The notes below the pieces were generated by a model that was given only the letters and a program-made list of their open reading frames with translations, made no database searches and was not told where the DNA came from. DNA of 35,139 nt from Pseudomonas sp. AFG_SD02_1510_Pfu_092 (GTDB taxonomy: Bacteria; Pseudomonadota; Gammaproteobacteria; Pseudomonadales; Pseudomonadaceae), in the NCBI RefSeq assembly GCF_003331055.1, contig NZ_PUQD01000056.1, forward strand, positions 1-35,139, in the 5' to 3' direction. Positions 15,752 through 25,969 of the stretch are shown one piece after another. The translations under genes were made by a program, and so were the position numbers. Each line of letters starts with the position of its first letter. The stretch's first letter is position 1.

Positions 15752-16816
15752 TCACCGCGGTTTCAGATCGAGCCGACGCAGATGGCAGGTCACTTCCTCG
15801 CGGTCGTGGTAAAGCTGCTTGCAGGCAATCGACACTTTGATCTTGCGCGCCTTGAATGTCGCTTCCATGCGGTCGAGCAAACGCCGCACCTCGGCATAAC
15901 GCTGCTTCATCGGCAACTTCAGGTTGACCACCGCCTCGCGGCACAGCCCCTCACCCAGCCAGGTTTCGATCAGCGAGGTGGTACGCGCCGGCTTCTCGAC
16001 GATGTCGCACACCATCCAGTCGACCGGCTGCTTCGGCTGCCAGGTGAAACCATCGGCCATCAGGTGCTGGACCAGGCCGGTGTCCATCAGGCTTTCCGCC
16101 ATCGGCCCGTTGTCGATGGCCGTCACCAGCATGCCCCGGCGCACCAGCTGATAAGTCCAGCCGCCCGGCGAAGCGCCCAGGTCGACCCCGGTCATGTCAT
16201 CGCCAAGGCGCTGCTCCCACTGCTCGCGCGGGATGAACTGGTGCCAGGCCTCTTCCAGCTTGAGCGTCGAGCGGCTGGGTGCCTCGCGGGGGAACTTCAG
16301 GCGCGGGATGCCCATCGGCCACAGCGCACTGTTGTGGCCCGGGGCAACACCGGCGAATACCCGCCGGCCACTGATGAAGGTGAGCAGCAGGCGTGGGCGA
16401 TGGGGGTCGTCGACCAGGCGCCCGGCCTTTTCCAGGGCCTTGCGCAACGGCACCTCGAACTTGCGGCAGAACGTGGACAATTCCTTGCCTTCGTTGCTGT
16501 CCAGCACCTCCAGCCACAGGCTGCCGAACACCGGGAACGCGGCCAGGTGCGCCAGCAGCACACTGATGCGGTCGCTTTCCGGCAGTTCGACGTAGCCGCC
16601 ACGGGCCCATTGCCGCGGGAAAATCAGCTGGTTGAAGCGCAGCTCCCCCATCAAGCGCTCGGCACCGCCCGCCTCGCTGCAGACAAACTCGGCGCTGGCA
16701 CTGTGCGGCTTGCCCTTGGCGTAGCCGGCAATGCCCAGGCGGGCAGCATGTTCGCTGATTTCGGCACACACCTCGCCCTCGAAACCGGGCCGGCAATGCA
16801 TGAACAGGGTATTCAT
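15752..16816 (-). CDS. rlmM: 23S rRNA 2'-O-ribose C2498 methyltransferase RlmM
   Basis: The 354-aa product is the full length of E. coli RlmM (YgdE), which methylates the ribose of C2498 in 23S rRNA using SAM. An N-terminal THUMP-like domain (about residues 1-165; starts MNTLFMHCRPGFEGEVCAEI) precedes a Rossmann methyltransferase. Its SAM motif is GVDLGASPGGWTYQLVRRG, and it has DNGPM, MVCDIVEKP and VVNLKLPMKQR, carrying the catalytic Asp and Lys of RrmJ-type enzymes. The ribosome-binding site is GGAG near the ATG. It is divergent from acnA. Confidence 0.97.
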   Translation of the reverse strand: MNTLFMHCRPGFEGEVCAEISEHAARLGIAGYAKGKPHSASAEFVCSEAGGAERLMGELRFNQLIFPRQWARGGYVELPESDRISVLLAHLAAFPVFGSLWLEVLDSNEGKELSTFCRKFEVPLRKALEKAGRLVDDPHRPRLLLTFISGRRVFAGVAPGHNSALWPMGIPRLKFPREAPSRSTLKLEEAWHQFIPREQWEQRLGDDMTGVDLGASPGGWTYQLVRRGMLVTAIDNGPMAESLMDTGLVQHLMADGFTWQPKQPVDWMVCDIVEKPARTTSLIETWLGEGLCREAVVNLKLPMKQRYAEVRRLLDRMEATFKARKIKVSIACKQLYHDREEVTCHLRRLDLKPR

Positions 16817-16910
16817 CTCTCACTCCACTACGGCTGGCGCACCACAGGCGCCGGCAGGGCGGCGATGATAAAGGAAGATCGGAACCTGCGACACGCCCCG
16901 CCGGTCCAGA

Positions 16911-16974
16911 AAAGGGTCAGGTGGCGCAAAGCGGTCTAACCTGACCTTTCAGCCAGGTCCGTGCCGTGCGGACC
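16911..16974 (+). promoter_or_regulatory. Two stem-loops in the acnA upstream region
   Basis: The first is GGTCAGGT, a 14-nt loop, ACCTGACC (16911-16950 with flanks; A-rich before, TTTC after). The second is GGTCCG-TGCCGTG-CGGACC (16956-16974). They end 66 bp before the acnA ATG. The first may act as a weak terminator or attenuator; the second has no T-run. I see no clear -35/-10 pair. Confidence 0.4.
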
Positions 16975-17040
16975 GATACACAGCGGTGACACCGGCAAAC
17001 CGAAACGCGTTGTCGGGCACCGGCGCAGAAGGAGTTGGCA

Positions 17041-19782
<2,742 letters not shown>

Positions 19783-19790
19783 AGCGGCCT

Positions 19791-19819
19791 GCCTGGGGGC
19801 TGCAGTGCAGCCCCCAGGC
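19791..19819 (+). terminator. Terminator-like hairpin after acnA
   Basis: GCCTGGGGGCTGC-AGT-GCAGCCCCCAGGC forms a 13-bp perfect stem. It begins 8 bp after the acnA stop and is followed by ATTTCC, a short T-tract only. It probably ends most acnA transcripts. Confidence 0.8.
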
Positions 19820-20001
19820 ATTTCCGGTTTATCGCCATGCGCTGCTGGCTCTTCGCCAGCCAATCAGTCATCATCCGACTTATCCGTCATTAAACCGCAG
19901 TAAAAACGCAATAATGGCGCTAACTGGCTCGAACACGCTCGCTGACTAATTCATCCTGAATAATGGCTTATTGCCACAAGTCAAGCAGATCAAATATTCA
20001 T

Positions 20002-20028
20002 TCAACAAAACCAGCGGCTGGCCGATAT
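20002..20028 (+). promoter_or_regulatory. FliA (sigma28) promoter of the Aer-type receptor
   Basis: TCAA at 20002-20005, 15 bases, then GCCGATAT at 20021-20028: the sigma28 layout, with the same spacing as the cheV promoter in this window. It is 30 bp before the ATG at 20058. From memory, FliA control (with ppGpp and DksA) has been reported for P. putida aer2. A weak Anr-like element (TTGCC-ACAA-GTCAA) at 19971-19984 overlaps the region upstream. Confidence 0.75.
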
Positions 20029-20057
20029 CTGTCGAAAGCCCTGCGGACTATCACCCC

Positions 20058-21623
20058 ATGCGTAACAACCAGCCGATTACCCAGAGAGAACGGACTTTCC
20101 CTGCCCAGCAGCGGTTGATCTCCACCACCAACGCCAAAGGGGTGATCACCTACTGCAACGATGCCTTCATCGAGATCAGCGGCTTCACCCGCGAAGAGCT
20201 GACCGGTGCAGCGCACAACCTGGTGCGCCACCCCGATGTGCCGCCTGCAGTGTTCGCCCATATGTGGCAAACCCTCAAGCAGGGCCTGCCGTGGATGGGC
20301 ATCGTCAAGAACCGTTGCAAGTCCGGCGACCACTACTGGGTCAACGCCTATGTCACGCCGGTCTTCGACAACAACCAGGTGGTCGGCTTCGAGTCGGTGC
20401 GGGTCAAACCCACCGCCGAACAGGTCCGCCGTGCCGAGGCCCTGTACCAGCGCATCAACCAGGGCAAGCCGCCGATCCCGCGCCGGGACAAGTGGCTGCC
20501 GGTGCTGCAGGACTGGCTGCCGTTCATCCTGGTCAGCCAGGTGGGCTTCCTGATCGGTAACTGGCTGGGCCATTCCTGGGGCTTCGCCCTGGCAGCCGCG
20601 CTGTCGGTGCCACTCGGCCTGCTGGGCCTGGGCTGGCAGCAGCGCGGCCTCAAGCGCCTGCTTCGCCTGGCCGAACAGACCACCTCCGACCCGCTGATCG
20701 CGCAGATGTACACCGACAGCCGTGGCGTGCAGGCGCGCCTGGAAATGGCCATGCTCAGCCAGGATGCGCGCATGAAAACCTGCCTGACCCGCCTGCAGGA
20801 CAGCGCCGAACACCTCAGCGAACAGGCGCGCCAGTCCGACGCGCTGGCGCACAAGAGCTCCTCGGGGCTGGAACGTCAGCGGGTGGAGACCGAGCAGGTA
20901 GCCGCCGCCGTCAACCAGATGGCCGCCACCACCCAGGAAGTGGCCAACCACGTGCAGCGCACCGCCGATGCCACCCAGGAAGCCAATCGCCTGACCGGCC
21001 AGGGCCGGCAGATTGCCGGGGAAACCCGCGAAGCCATCGAACGCCTGTCGGCGGCGGTGGGCCAGACCGGCCAGACAGTGACGCAACTGGCCAAGGACAG
21101 CGACGAGATTGGCGGCGTGGTCGATGTGATCAAGGGCATCGCCGACCAGACCAACCTGCTGGCGCTGAACGCCGCCATCGAAGCCGCGCGTGCTGGTGAG
21201 ATGGGCCGTGGCTTTGCCGTGGTCGCCGACGAAGTGCGCCAGCTGGCCCAGCGTACCGCCGAATCCACCGGGCAGATCCACAGCCTGATCGCCAAGCTGC
21301 AACAGACCGCCAGCAATGCCGTGCTGACCATGGAAACCGGCCACCGCCAGGCACAGGAAGGGGTCGACCGGGTGATGCAGGCCGACGAGGCGCTGGTAGG
21401 GATCAGCGAAGCGGTGGCCAATATCACCGACATGGCCACGCAGATTGCCGCGGCGACCGAGGAGCAGACGGCGGTGGCGGACGAGATCAGCCGCAACATC
21501 ACCACCATCGCCGAACTGGCCGACCAGACTGCCGAACAGGCCCAGCACTCGGCGCTGCTGAGCGAGGAGCTGACCAGCACGGCGGGTACTCAGTACTCGC
21601 TGGTGGAGCGCTTCAACCGCTAA
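20058..21623 (+). CDS. aer: Aer-type PAS redox/aerotaxis receptor
   Basis: The 521-aa product is a PAS domain (about residues 12-115), a hydrophobic membrane hairpin (about 153-195), and a HAMP-like and MCP signalling region with EQTNLLALNAAIEAARAGE. With the ATG at 20058, residues N34, R57, H58, D60 and W79 fall at the same numbers as residues tied to FAD binding in E. coli Aer, which supports both start and function. The PAS is cytoplasmic, so the protein senses electron-transport or redox state, not an external ligand. There is no C-terminal pentapeptide. It sits downstream of acnA, with a FliA promoter 30 bp upstream. It most resembles P. putida Aer2 / P. aeruginosa Aer (from memory). An upstream TTG (19971) is unlikely because the promoter lies after it. 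Confidence 0.95.
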   Translation: MRNNQPITQRERTFPAQQRLISTTNAKGVITYCNDAFIEISGFTREELTGAAHNLVRHPDVPPAVFAHMWQTLKQGLPWMGIVKNRCKSGDHYWVNAYVTPVFDNNQVVGFESVRVKPTAEQVRRAEALYQRINQGKPPIPRRDKWLPVLQDWLPFILVSQVGFLIGNWLGHSWGFALAAALSVPLGLLGLGWQQRGLKRLLRLAEQTTSDPLIAQMYTDSRGVQARLEMAMLSQDARMKTCLTRLQDSAEHLSEQARQSDALAHKSSSGLERQRVETEQVAAAVNQMAATTQEVANHVQRTADATQEANRLTGQGRQIAGETREAIERLSAAVGQTGQTVTQLAKDSDEIGGVVDVIKGIADQTNLLALNAAIEAARAGEMGRGFAVVADEVRQLAQRTAESTGQIHSLIAKLQQTASNAVLTMETGHRQAQEGVDRVMQADEALVGISEAVANITDMATQIAAATEEQTAVADEISRNITTIAELADQTAEQAQHSALLSEELTSTAGTQYSLVERFNR

Positions 21624-21638
21624 GCCCGTGCCACGCAC

Positions 21639-22262
21639 CGCGTCGCCTGCTTCGCGGGTGAACCCGCTCCCACAGGGAATGGCGCAGGCCCGAGCTCACG
21701 CGGTACCTGTGGGAGCGGCCGTGGCCGCGAATACCGGCGCAGCCGGTGCCATCCCCCGCGTCGCCTGCTCCGCGGGCTTGCCCGCTCCCACAGGGACAGC
21801 GCAGGTCCGGGCTCACGCTGTGCTTGTGGGAGCGGCTTTAGCCGCGAACACCGGCGTAGCCAGTGCCATCCACCGCGTCGCCTGCTTCGCGGGCTTGCCC
21901 GCTCCCACAGGGACGGCGCAGGTCCGCGCTCACGCTGTGCTTGTGGGAGCGGCTTTAGCCGCGAACACCGGCGTAGCCGGTGCCATCCACCGCGTCGCCT
22001 GCTTCGCGGGCTTGCCCGCTCCCACAGGGATGGCGCAGGTCCGGGCTCACGCTGTGCTTGTGGGAGCGGCTTTAGCCGCGAACACCGGCGCAGCCGGTGC
22101 CATCCACCGCGTCGCCTGCTTCGCGGGTGAACCCGCTCCCACAGGGACGGCGCAGGTCCGGGCTCACGCTGTACTGGTGGGAGCGGCCGTGGCCGCGAAC
22201 ACCGGCGCAGCCGGTGCCATCCCCCGCGTAGCCTGCTTCGCGGGCTTGCCCGCTCCCACGAG
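21639..22262. repeat. REP array 2: tandem BIME, 117-bp period, five units plus a partial
   Basis: The marker CGCGT(C/A)GCCTGC recurs with its T at 21643, 21761, 21878, 21995, 22112 and 22229 (steps 118, then 117 four times). Each unit holds a REP (CGCGGGCTTGCCCGCTCCCA), an outer linker (ACGGCGCAGGTCCGGGCTC), an opposite REP (GGGAGCGGCTTTAGCCGCGAA) and the GC dyad linker. The three inner copies carry CTTTAG; the first and last carry CCGTGG. Because 117 is divisible by 3, long repetitive open frames appear on both strands; they are not genes. It begins 16 bp after the aer stop. Confidence 0.96.
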
Positions 22263-22286
22263 GGCTCTGCAAGCCTGACTATCTGC

Positions 22287-23171
22287 CTACCAGTCCAGCC
22301 GCAAACGGCTTTCGAAGTAGCGCTCCTCGCCACTCAGTGGATCCGCAAAACGCAGGCTCTGCGCCAGCAGCTTCAGCGGCCGCTGGTAATCATCCTGTTC
22401 ATCGAGCAGCCGCGGATAGAACGGGTCATTGCTGATCGCCGCCCCCAGGGACGCCATGTGCACGCGCAACTGATGGGTCTTGCCGGTCACCGGTGACAGG
22501 CCATAGCGCCACAGCTCGCCATTCTTCTCCAACACCTCGGCCAGGGTTTCGCTGTTGGCCTGCCCTTCCACTTCATGCATGCGGAAAAACGGCTCGCCAT
22601 GCACCAGGCGGCTTCTGTGCACCAACGGGAAATCATGCTGCGGCATGGCCGCAGCGATGGCCTGATAGCGCTTGTCGATGCGCCGCTCGGGGAACAGCCG
22701 CTGGTAGGCGCTGCGGCTGTGCGGGTTGGCAGAAAACAGCACCAGCCCGGCGGTGTGCCGGTCGATGCGGTGCAATGGCACCAGGTGCGGGTTATCCAGG
22801 CGACGGATCAGGCGGCGCAGCAACGTCTGCTCGACGTACTCGCCGGTCGGCGTCACCGGCAGAAAATGCGGCTTGTCAGCCACCACCAGGTGCTCGTCCA
22901 CATGCAGCACAACCTCCTGCACCGGGATCGGCCGCTCGTTCGGCACCTCGCGAAAATAGTGCAGACGCATGCCACGCTTGTAGGGCAACTGGGCGCTAAC
23001 CGCCCGCCCCTCGGCATCCAGCACCCGGCCACGGGCGAAGCGGTCGAGCCATTGCGCCCGGTCGATGGCCTTGAAATGGTCACACAGGCAATCGAGCACC
23101 GTCACCCAGTTACCGGGTGGCAGGCATACCGTACTGGCTTGCTGGCGAGCGGGGTCGAAAGGCGTGGTCAT
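22287..23171 (-). CDS. RluA-family pseudouridine synthase
   Basis: A 294-aa synthase with catalytic Asp137 in HRIDRHTAGLVLFS, the RluA-family motif, plus LPVTPTGEYVEQT, RIDKRYQAI and GKTHQLRVHMASLG at the expected spacing. The N-terminal ~85 residues (LDCLCDHFKAIDRAQWLDRF) look like a short S4-like RNA-binding segment. It isomerises uridine to pseudouridine in rRNA or tRNA; the target site cannot be read. I chose the ATG at 23171 over an in-frame GTG at 23192, though neither has a strong ribosome-binding site. REP array 2 lies just past its 3' end, so two convergent genes are separated only by the array. Confidence 0.93.
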   Translation of the reverse strand: MTTPFDPARQQASTVCLPPGNWVTVLDCLCDHFKAIDRAQWLDRFARGRVLDAEGRAVSAQLPYKRGMRLHYFREVPNERPIPVQEVVLHVDEHLVVADKPHFLPVTPTGEYVEQTLLRRLIRRLDNPHLVPLHRIDRHTAGLVLFSANPHSRSAYQRLFPERRIDKRYQAIAAAMPQHDFPLVHRSRLVHGEPFFRMHEVEGQANSETLAEVLEKNGELWRYGLSPVTGKTHQLRVHMASLGAAISNDPFYPRLLDEQDDYQRPLKLLAQSLRFADPLSGEERYFESRLRLDW

Positions 23172-23222
23172 GGCAGGGCTCGAAACGTTCACGGCCGCGC
23201 ATTATCCCCCAAGCCCGCGCCC

Positions 23223-23531
23223 TCAACCAGCCTGGGCCATCGCCTCACAGCGCTCCTTCAGCCAGCGCAGTACCTGCACCGGCTCCCAGCGGCCAGGGTC
23301 GTAGAGGGCATACAGCAGCCCCTCGTAACCCACCACATCCAGCCCGCGGTGATAGCCGGCACGCTGGAGCAAGGCCTCGATCTCGGCGAAGCAGGTATTG
23401 AAATGGACCTTGCCGAACGGCGTGCGGTCGTCGGTCACCAGGCCTTCGAGGCGCAGTTCCAGAACGGCGTCGGCCACCCGCTCGACAGGCATGCGGTTGA
23501 CGCTGTACTTGAGTTGCTCGACGTTGAGCAT
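23223..23531 (-). CDS. Unknown 102-aa protein under LexA control
   Basis: I do not recognise this protein. It is 102 aa, soluble, with no signal peptide or membrane segment. It is rich in helices and has conserved-looking patches (VADAVLELRLEGLVTDDRTP, GKVHFNTCFAEIEALL, YEGLLYALYDPGRWEPVQVL). The single Cys near 56 and the aromatic C-terminal half suggest a compact domain. The start is firm: GAGGT five bases before the ATG at 23531. A consensus LexA operator overlaps its promoter, ending 15 bp before the start codon, so it should be induced by DNA damage. It is the first gene after that promoter; the pseudouridine synthase follows 51 bp later and could be co-induced. From memory, the P. aeruginosa LexA regulon contains several small unknown proteins, and this may be an orthologue of one. 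Confidence 0.88.
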   Translation of the reverse strand: MLNVEQLKYSVNRMPVERVADAVLELRLEGLVTDDRTPFGKVHFNTCFAEIEALLQRAGYHRGLDVVGYEGLLYALYDPGRWEPVQVLRWLKERCEAMAQAG

Positions 23532-23546
23532 GGCTTTACCTCGATA

Positions 23547-23590
23547 CTGTATTTATATACAGCATACGAATTTCCTCTTGTCGCCGTCAA
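23547..23590 (-). promoter_or_regulatory. SOS promoter with LexA box
   Basis: The LexA operator CTGTATTTATATACAG at 23547-23562 fits CTGT-N8-ACAG perfectly, with an AT-only core. On the minus strand a sigma70 promoter reads TTGACG (23585-23590), 18 bp, TATGCT (23561-23566). The operator overlaps the -10 and the predicted start site, the classic arrangement for LexA repression. Confidence 0.93.
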
Positions 23591-23596
23591 TGCGCT

Positions 23597-24028
23597 TCAT
23601 TGCAGCCCCGGCAGGTAACCGCTGCCGCTGCGTATGGTCAGCACCTGCCGCCGCGGCGTGCCACGCGTCACCGACAGGTGCACCCAGCGGTCGTATTCGA
23701 GAATGAGTTGGTCGAAGGGCACGGCACTTTCGCTGATCCGGCGCACGACCTCGCGCGGGCTGAACTCGATCACCGTGAAGTCGGCCGCCAGCCCCTGTAC
23801 ATGCTGGCTGTCGGGGCTGCCACCGATCAGCTGGTTGACCCGCGTACTGCGAAAACCACTACTGATGACGACGGGCGCGGCGAACAGCGCGCGTACCTGT
23901 TCCAGGGCGCTACACAGCAGGTGCAGATTGGCCCTGGCCGCGGGAGGTGGGGTGTTATCGATTCCGTCCCGGGCAGCGAGCTGGGAAACGGTCATTTCAT
24001 CGTAGGTGAAATGGGCAGTGATCAACAT
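23597..24028 (-). CDS. Stand-alone M15 (M15_3/M15A-type) peptidase domain
   Basis: A 143-aa single-domain zinc peptidase fold with SSGFRSTRVNQLIGG and SQHVQGLAADF. His76, Asp83 and His117 (WVHLSV) fit the three zinc ligands of the M15 D-Ala-D-Ala/endolysin group. Related proteins are mostly phage endolysins or tail-associated peptidoglycan hydrolases that cut peptide stems. Here there is no signal peptide, holin, spanin or other phage gene, so it is either a domesticated phage enzyme or a cytoplasmic protein. The ribosome-binding site is weak. It lies between a glutaredoxin-like gene and the LexA-controlled gene; the SOS promoter points away from it, so it is probably not induced. Confidence 0.85.
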   Translation of the reverse strand: MLITAHFTYDEMTVSQLAARDGIDNTPPPAARANLHLLCSALEQVRALFAAPVVISSGFRSTRVNQLIGGSPDSQHVQGLAADFTVIEFSPREVVRRISESAVPFDQLILEYDRWVHLSVTRGTPRRQVLTIRSGSGYLPGLQ

Positions 24029-24136
24029 GACGAGCTATTCCGATGAGGGCGAAGGACACCGGCAGTGGTGTGCCGGCCCGCGATCATCGGCTCGCATCAG
24101 CCGCGATGGAGCAGGGTTGCAGCTCCTCTACAGGGA

Positions 24137-24376
24137 TCATTGCTCAAGGAACGCCACCACCTGTTCGGCATCGAACGGCCAGTGCAGCTCGGCACCATTG
24201 TCGCAGCGCCGCAGCACCGGAATGATCAGGCCATAACGCTCGAACATCGGCTCGCTCTCGGCGATGTCGACCAGTTCCACCAGCAGGCCATGATCGACGA
24301 AGGGCATCAGCACCGCCTCGGCCACTTCGCACAGGTGGCAACCAAGGGTACCGAACAGTTGGCATTCAGGCAGCAT
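24137..24376 (-). CDS. Glutaredoxin-like protein (DUF836)
   Basis: A 79-aa small thioredoxin-fold protein. The N-terminal strand CQLFGTLGCHLCEVAEAVL carries a CxxC pair (Cys13, Cys16), followed by LVELVDIAESEPMFERYG and the cis-proline region LIIPVLRR, as in glutaredoxins. The C-terminal helix ends PFDAEQVVAFLEQ. It probably mediates thiol-disulfide exchange in the cytosol, with an unknown partner. It lies 71 bp downstream of the ammonium transporter on the same strand and could share its transcript. Confidence 0.88.
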   Translation of the reverse strand: MLPECQLFGTLGCHLCEVAEAVLMPFVDHGLLVELVDIAESEPMFERYGLIIPVLRRCDNGAELHWPFDAEQVVAFLEQ

Positions 24377-24447
24377 GGGGCAAGTCCGGGTTGGCAGTAA
24401 GAGAGCCTATTCTAGGTCCGTCCTGCCCACCCTGCACCTGACCTGAC

Positions 24448-25656
24448 TCAATCCTGACTGGTGGCGCCGATACGGTGCAGCGACAGGTCCGCCCCCTGGA
24501 ACTCCTGTTCGTGACTCAAGCGCAGGCCATGCAACGCGCGGATCGCGCCGTACACGGCAAAGCCACCGGCCAAAGCCACCAACACGCCCAGCAGGCTGCC
24601 CAGCAACTGGCTTGCCAGGCTGACCCCGCCCATGCCGCCCAGCGCCGCCTGGCCGAACACACCACAGGCAATGCCGCCCCACACCCCGCACAGGCCATGC
24701 AAGGGCCACACACCCAGCACGTCGTCGATCTTCCAGCGGTTCTGCGCGGCGGTAAACGTCCAGACGAACAGCGCGCCGGCCACCAGGCCGGTGACCAAGG
24801 CGCCAACCGGGTGCATCAGGTCGGAGCCGGCACAAATCGCCACCAGCCCGGCCAGCGGCCCGTTATGCAGGAAGCCCGGGTCGTTACGCCCGGCCAGCAA
24901 GGCCGACAGGGTGCCCCCGACCATGGCCATCAGCGAGTTGATCGCCACCAGGCCGCTGACCCCCTGCAAGGTCTGCGCGCTCATGACGTTGAAGCCGAAC
25001 CAGCCGATGATCAGGATCCACGACCCCAATGCCAGAAAGGGAATGCTCGACGGCGCAAACGCCACCAACCGGCCCTCGCGGTAGCGCCCGCGGCGCGCGC
25101 CCAGCAGCAGCACCGCCGCCAGGGCCAGCCAGCCGCCCATGGCATGCACCACCACCGAGCCGGCAAAGTCATGGAACGGCGCGCCGAAGCGTGCCTGCAA
25201 CCAGGCCTGCAAGCCCAGGTTGCCGTTCCACACCACGCCTTCGAAGAACGGATAGATGAAGGCCACGATCAACGCCGTGGCGCACAGTTGCGGCACGAAG
25301 CGCGCCCGCTCGGCGATGCCGCCGGAGATGATCGCCGGAATCGCCGCAGCGAAGGTCAGCAGGAAGAAGCACTTGACCAGCGCATAGCCATGGTCGGCAG
25401 CTAGCACCGCCGCCGGTTGCAGGAAGCTGACCCCGTAGGCTATCCAGTAGCCGACGAAGAAGTACACCAGCGCCGAGATGGCGAAGTCGCTGAGGATCTT
25501 CGACAGGGCGTTGACCTGGTTCTTGTGCCGCACCGTGCCCACTTCGAGAAAGGCGAAACCGGCATGCATGGCCAGCACCAGAATGGCGCCCATGAGGATG
25601 AACAGGGTATTGGAACCGTGGACCAGGGAGTCCATCGCGCTGTGCATGTTTTCCAT
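24448..25656 (-). CDS. amt: Ammonium transporter (Amt/Rh family)
   Basis: A 402-aa polytopic protein with about 11 membrane segments across its length. Amt hallmarks are FAFLEVGTVRHKNQVN, the pore His pair (HAMGGWLAL and HPVGALVTGLVAG regions), DFAGSVVVHAMGG and GIACGVFG. It conducts ammonium across the inner membrane. No glnK gene neighbours it, unlike the canonical amtB-glnK pair, so this is probably a second paralogue. The start at 25656 is preceded by AGCAGGT, somewhat far away; an ATG at 25647 is possible. No cleavable signal peptide is seen. Upstream lie an NtrC-like palindrome and a sigma54-like element (separate entries), so nitrogen control is likely. Confidence 0.93.
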   Translation of the reverse strand: MENMHSAMDSLVHGSNTLFILMGAILVLAMHAGFAFLEVGTVRHKNQVNALSKILSDFAISALVYFFVGYWIAYGVSFLQPAAVLAADHGYALVKCFFLLTFAAAIPAIISGGIAERARFVPQLCATALIVAFIYPFFEGVVWNGNLGLQAWLQARFGAPFHDFAGSVVVHAMGGWLALAAVLLLGARRGRYREGRLVAFAPSSIPFLALGSWILIIGWFGFNVMSAQTLQGVSGLVAINSLMAMVGGTLSALLAGRNDPGFLHNGPLAGLVAICAGSDLMHPVGALVTGLVAGALFVWTFTAAQNRWKIDDVLGVWPLHGLCGVWGGIACGVFGQAALGGMGGVSLASQLLGSLLGVLVALAGGFAVYGAIRALHGLRLSHEQEFQGADLSLHRIGATSQD

Positions 25657-25711
25657 GAAATAGGCAGACCTGCTTAAAAAGGCACCAGGACAGTTCAAGA
25701 ACCTGCATCCC

Positions 25712-25728
25712 TGCACCGTATCGGTGCC
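25712..25728. promoter_or_regulatory. NtrC-like binding site
   Basis: TGCACCGTATCGGTGCC matches the NtrC pattern TGCACC-N5-GGTGCA in all but the last base. It lies 56 bp upstream of the amt ATG. Confidence 0.6.
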
Positions 25729-25883
25729 AGCCCCCTGCCCTGTTTCGGTGAGCCGGGCGGAGCCTGCGTGGTTTTTTCTTGGGTTTGTCGTGGATTGGGT
25801 TAAGGTTTATCGGTACCCGCTGCGCTGGCGCCCTGAATCGGCGCAATACCCACCCGGGGCGCCCCGCAACGTGGCAAAGCCTT

Positions 25884-25899
25884 AGCAAGGCTCATACCA
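25884..25899 (-). promoter_or_regulatory. Sigma54 (RpoN)-like promoter toward amt
   Basis: On the minus strand TGGTATGAGCCTTGCT fits TGGCACG-N4-TTGCW at 10 of 12 defined bases, with the required GG-N10-GC spacing. It would give a ~217-nt leader before amt, with the NtrC-like site inside the transcribed region, which is unusual. Confidence 0.45.
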
Positions 25900-25969
25900 G
25901 CGCCGGCACTTGAACCTTCGGCGCATGCCGTTACTCGAACTACCAACATTCATCGACAGGGAGACACCC

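Larger units (their letters stand above)
25657..25969. other. Divergent intergenic region, amt / YqjD-like operon
   Basis: A 313-bp gap. It holds the NtrC-like site (25712-25728), the sigma54-like element (25884-25899) and the leader of the plus-strand operon. GTTTATCGGTACC near 25806 is a possible but unsupported promoter part. I find no gene in it. Confidence 0.5.

Noticed and set aside
21620..22333. Repetitive open frames of 216-237 codons across the second repeat array
   Set aside because: They come from a 117-bp non-coding REP unit whose length is a multiple of three. Frames are open on both strands, lack ribosome-binding sites, and consist of REP translations.
25671..25687. Sigma54 element close to amt (TGGTGCC...AAGCA)
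   Set aside because: The spacing between GG and GC is 11, not 10, and the start site would fall at the ribosome-binding site.
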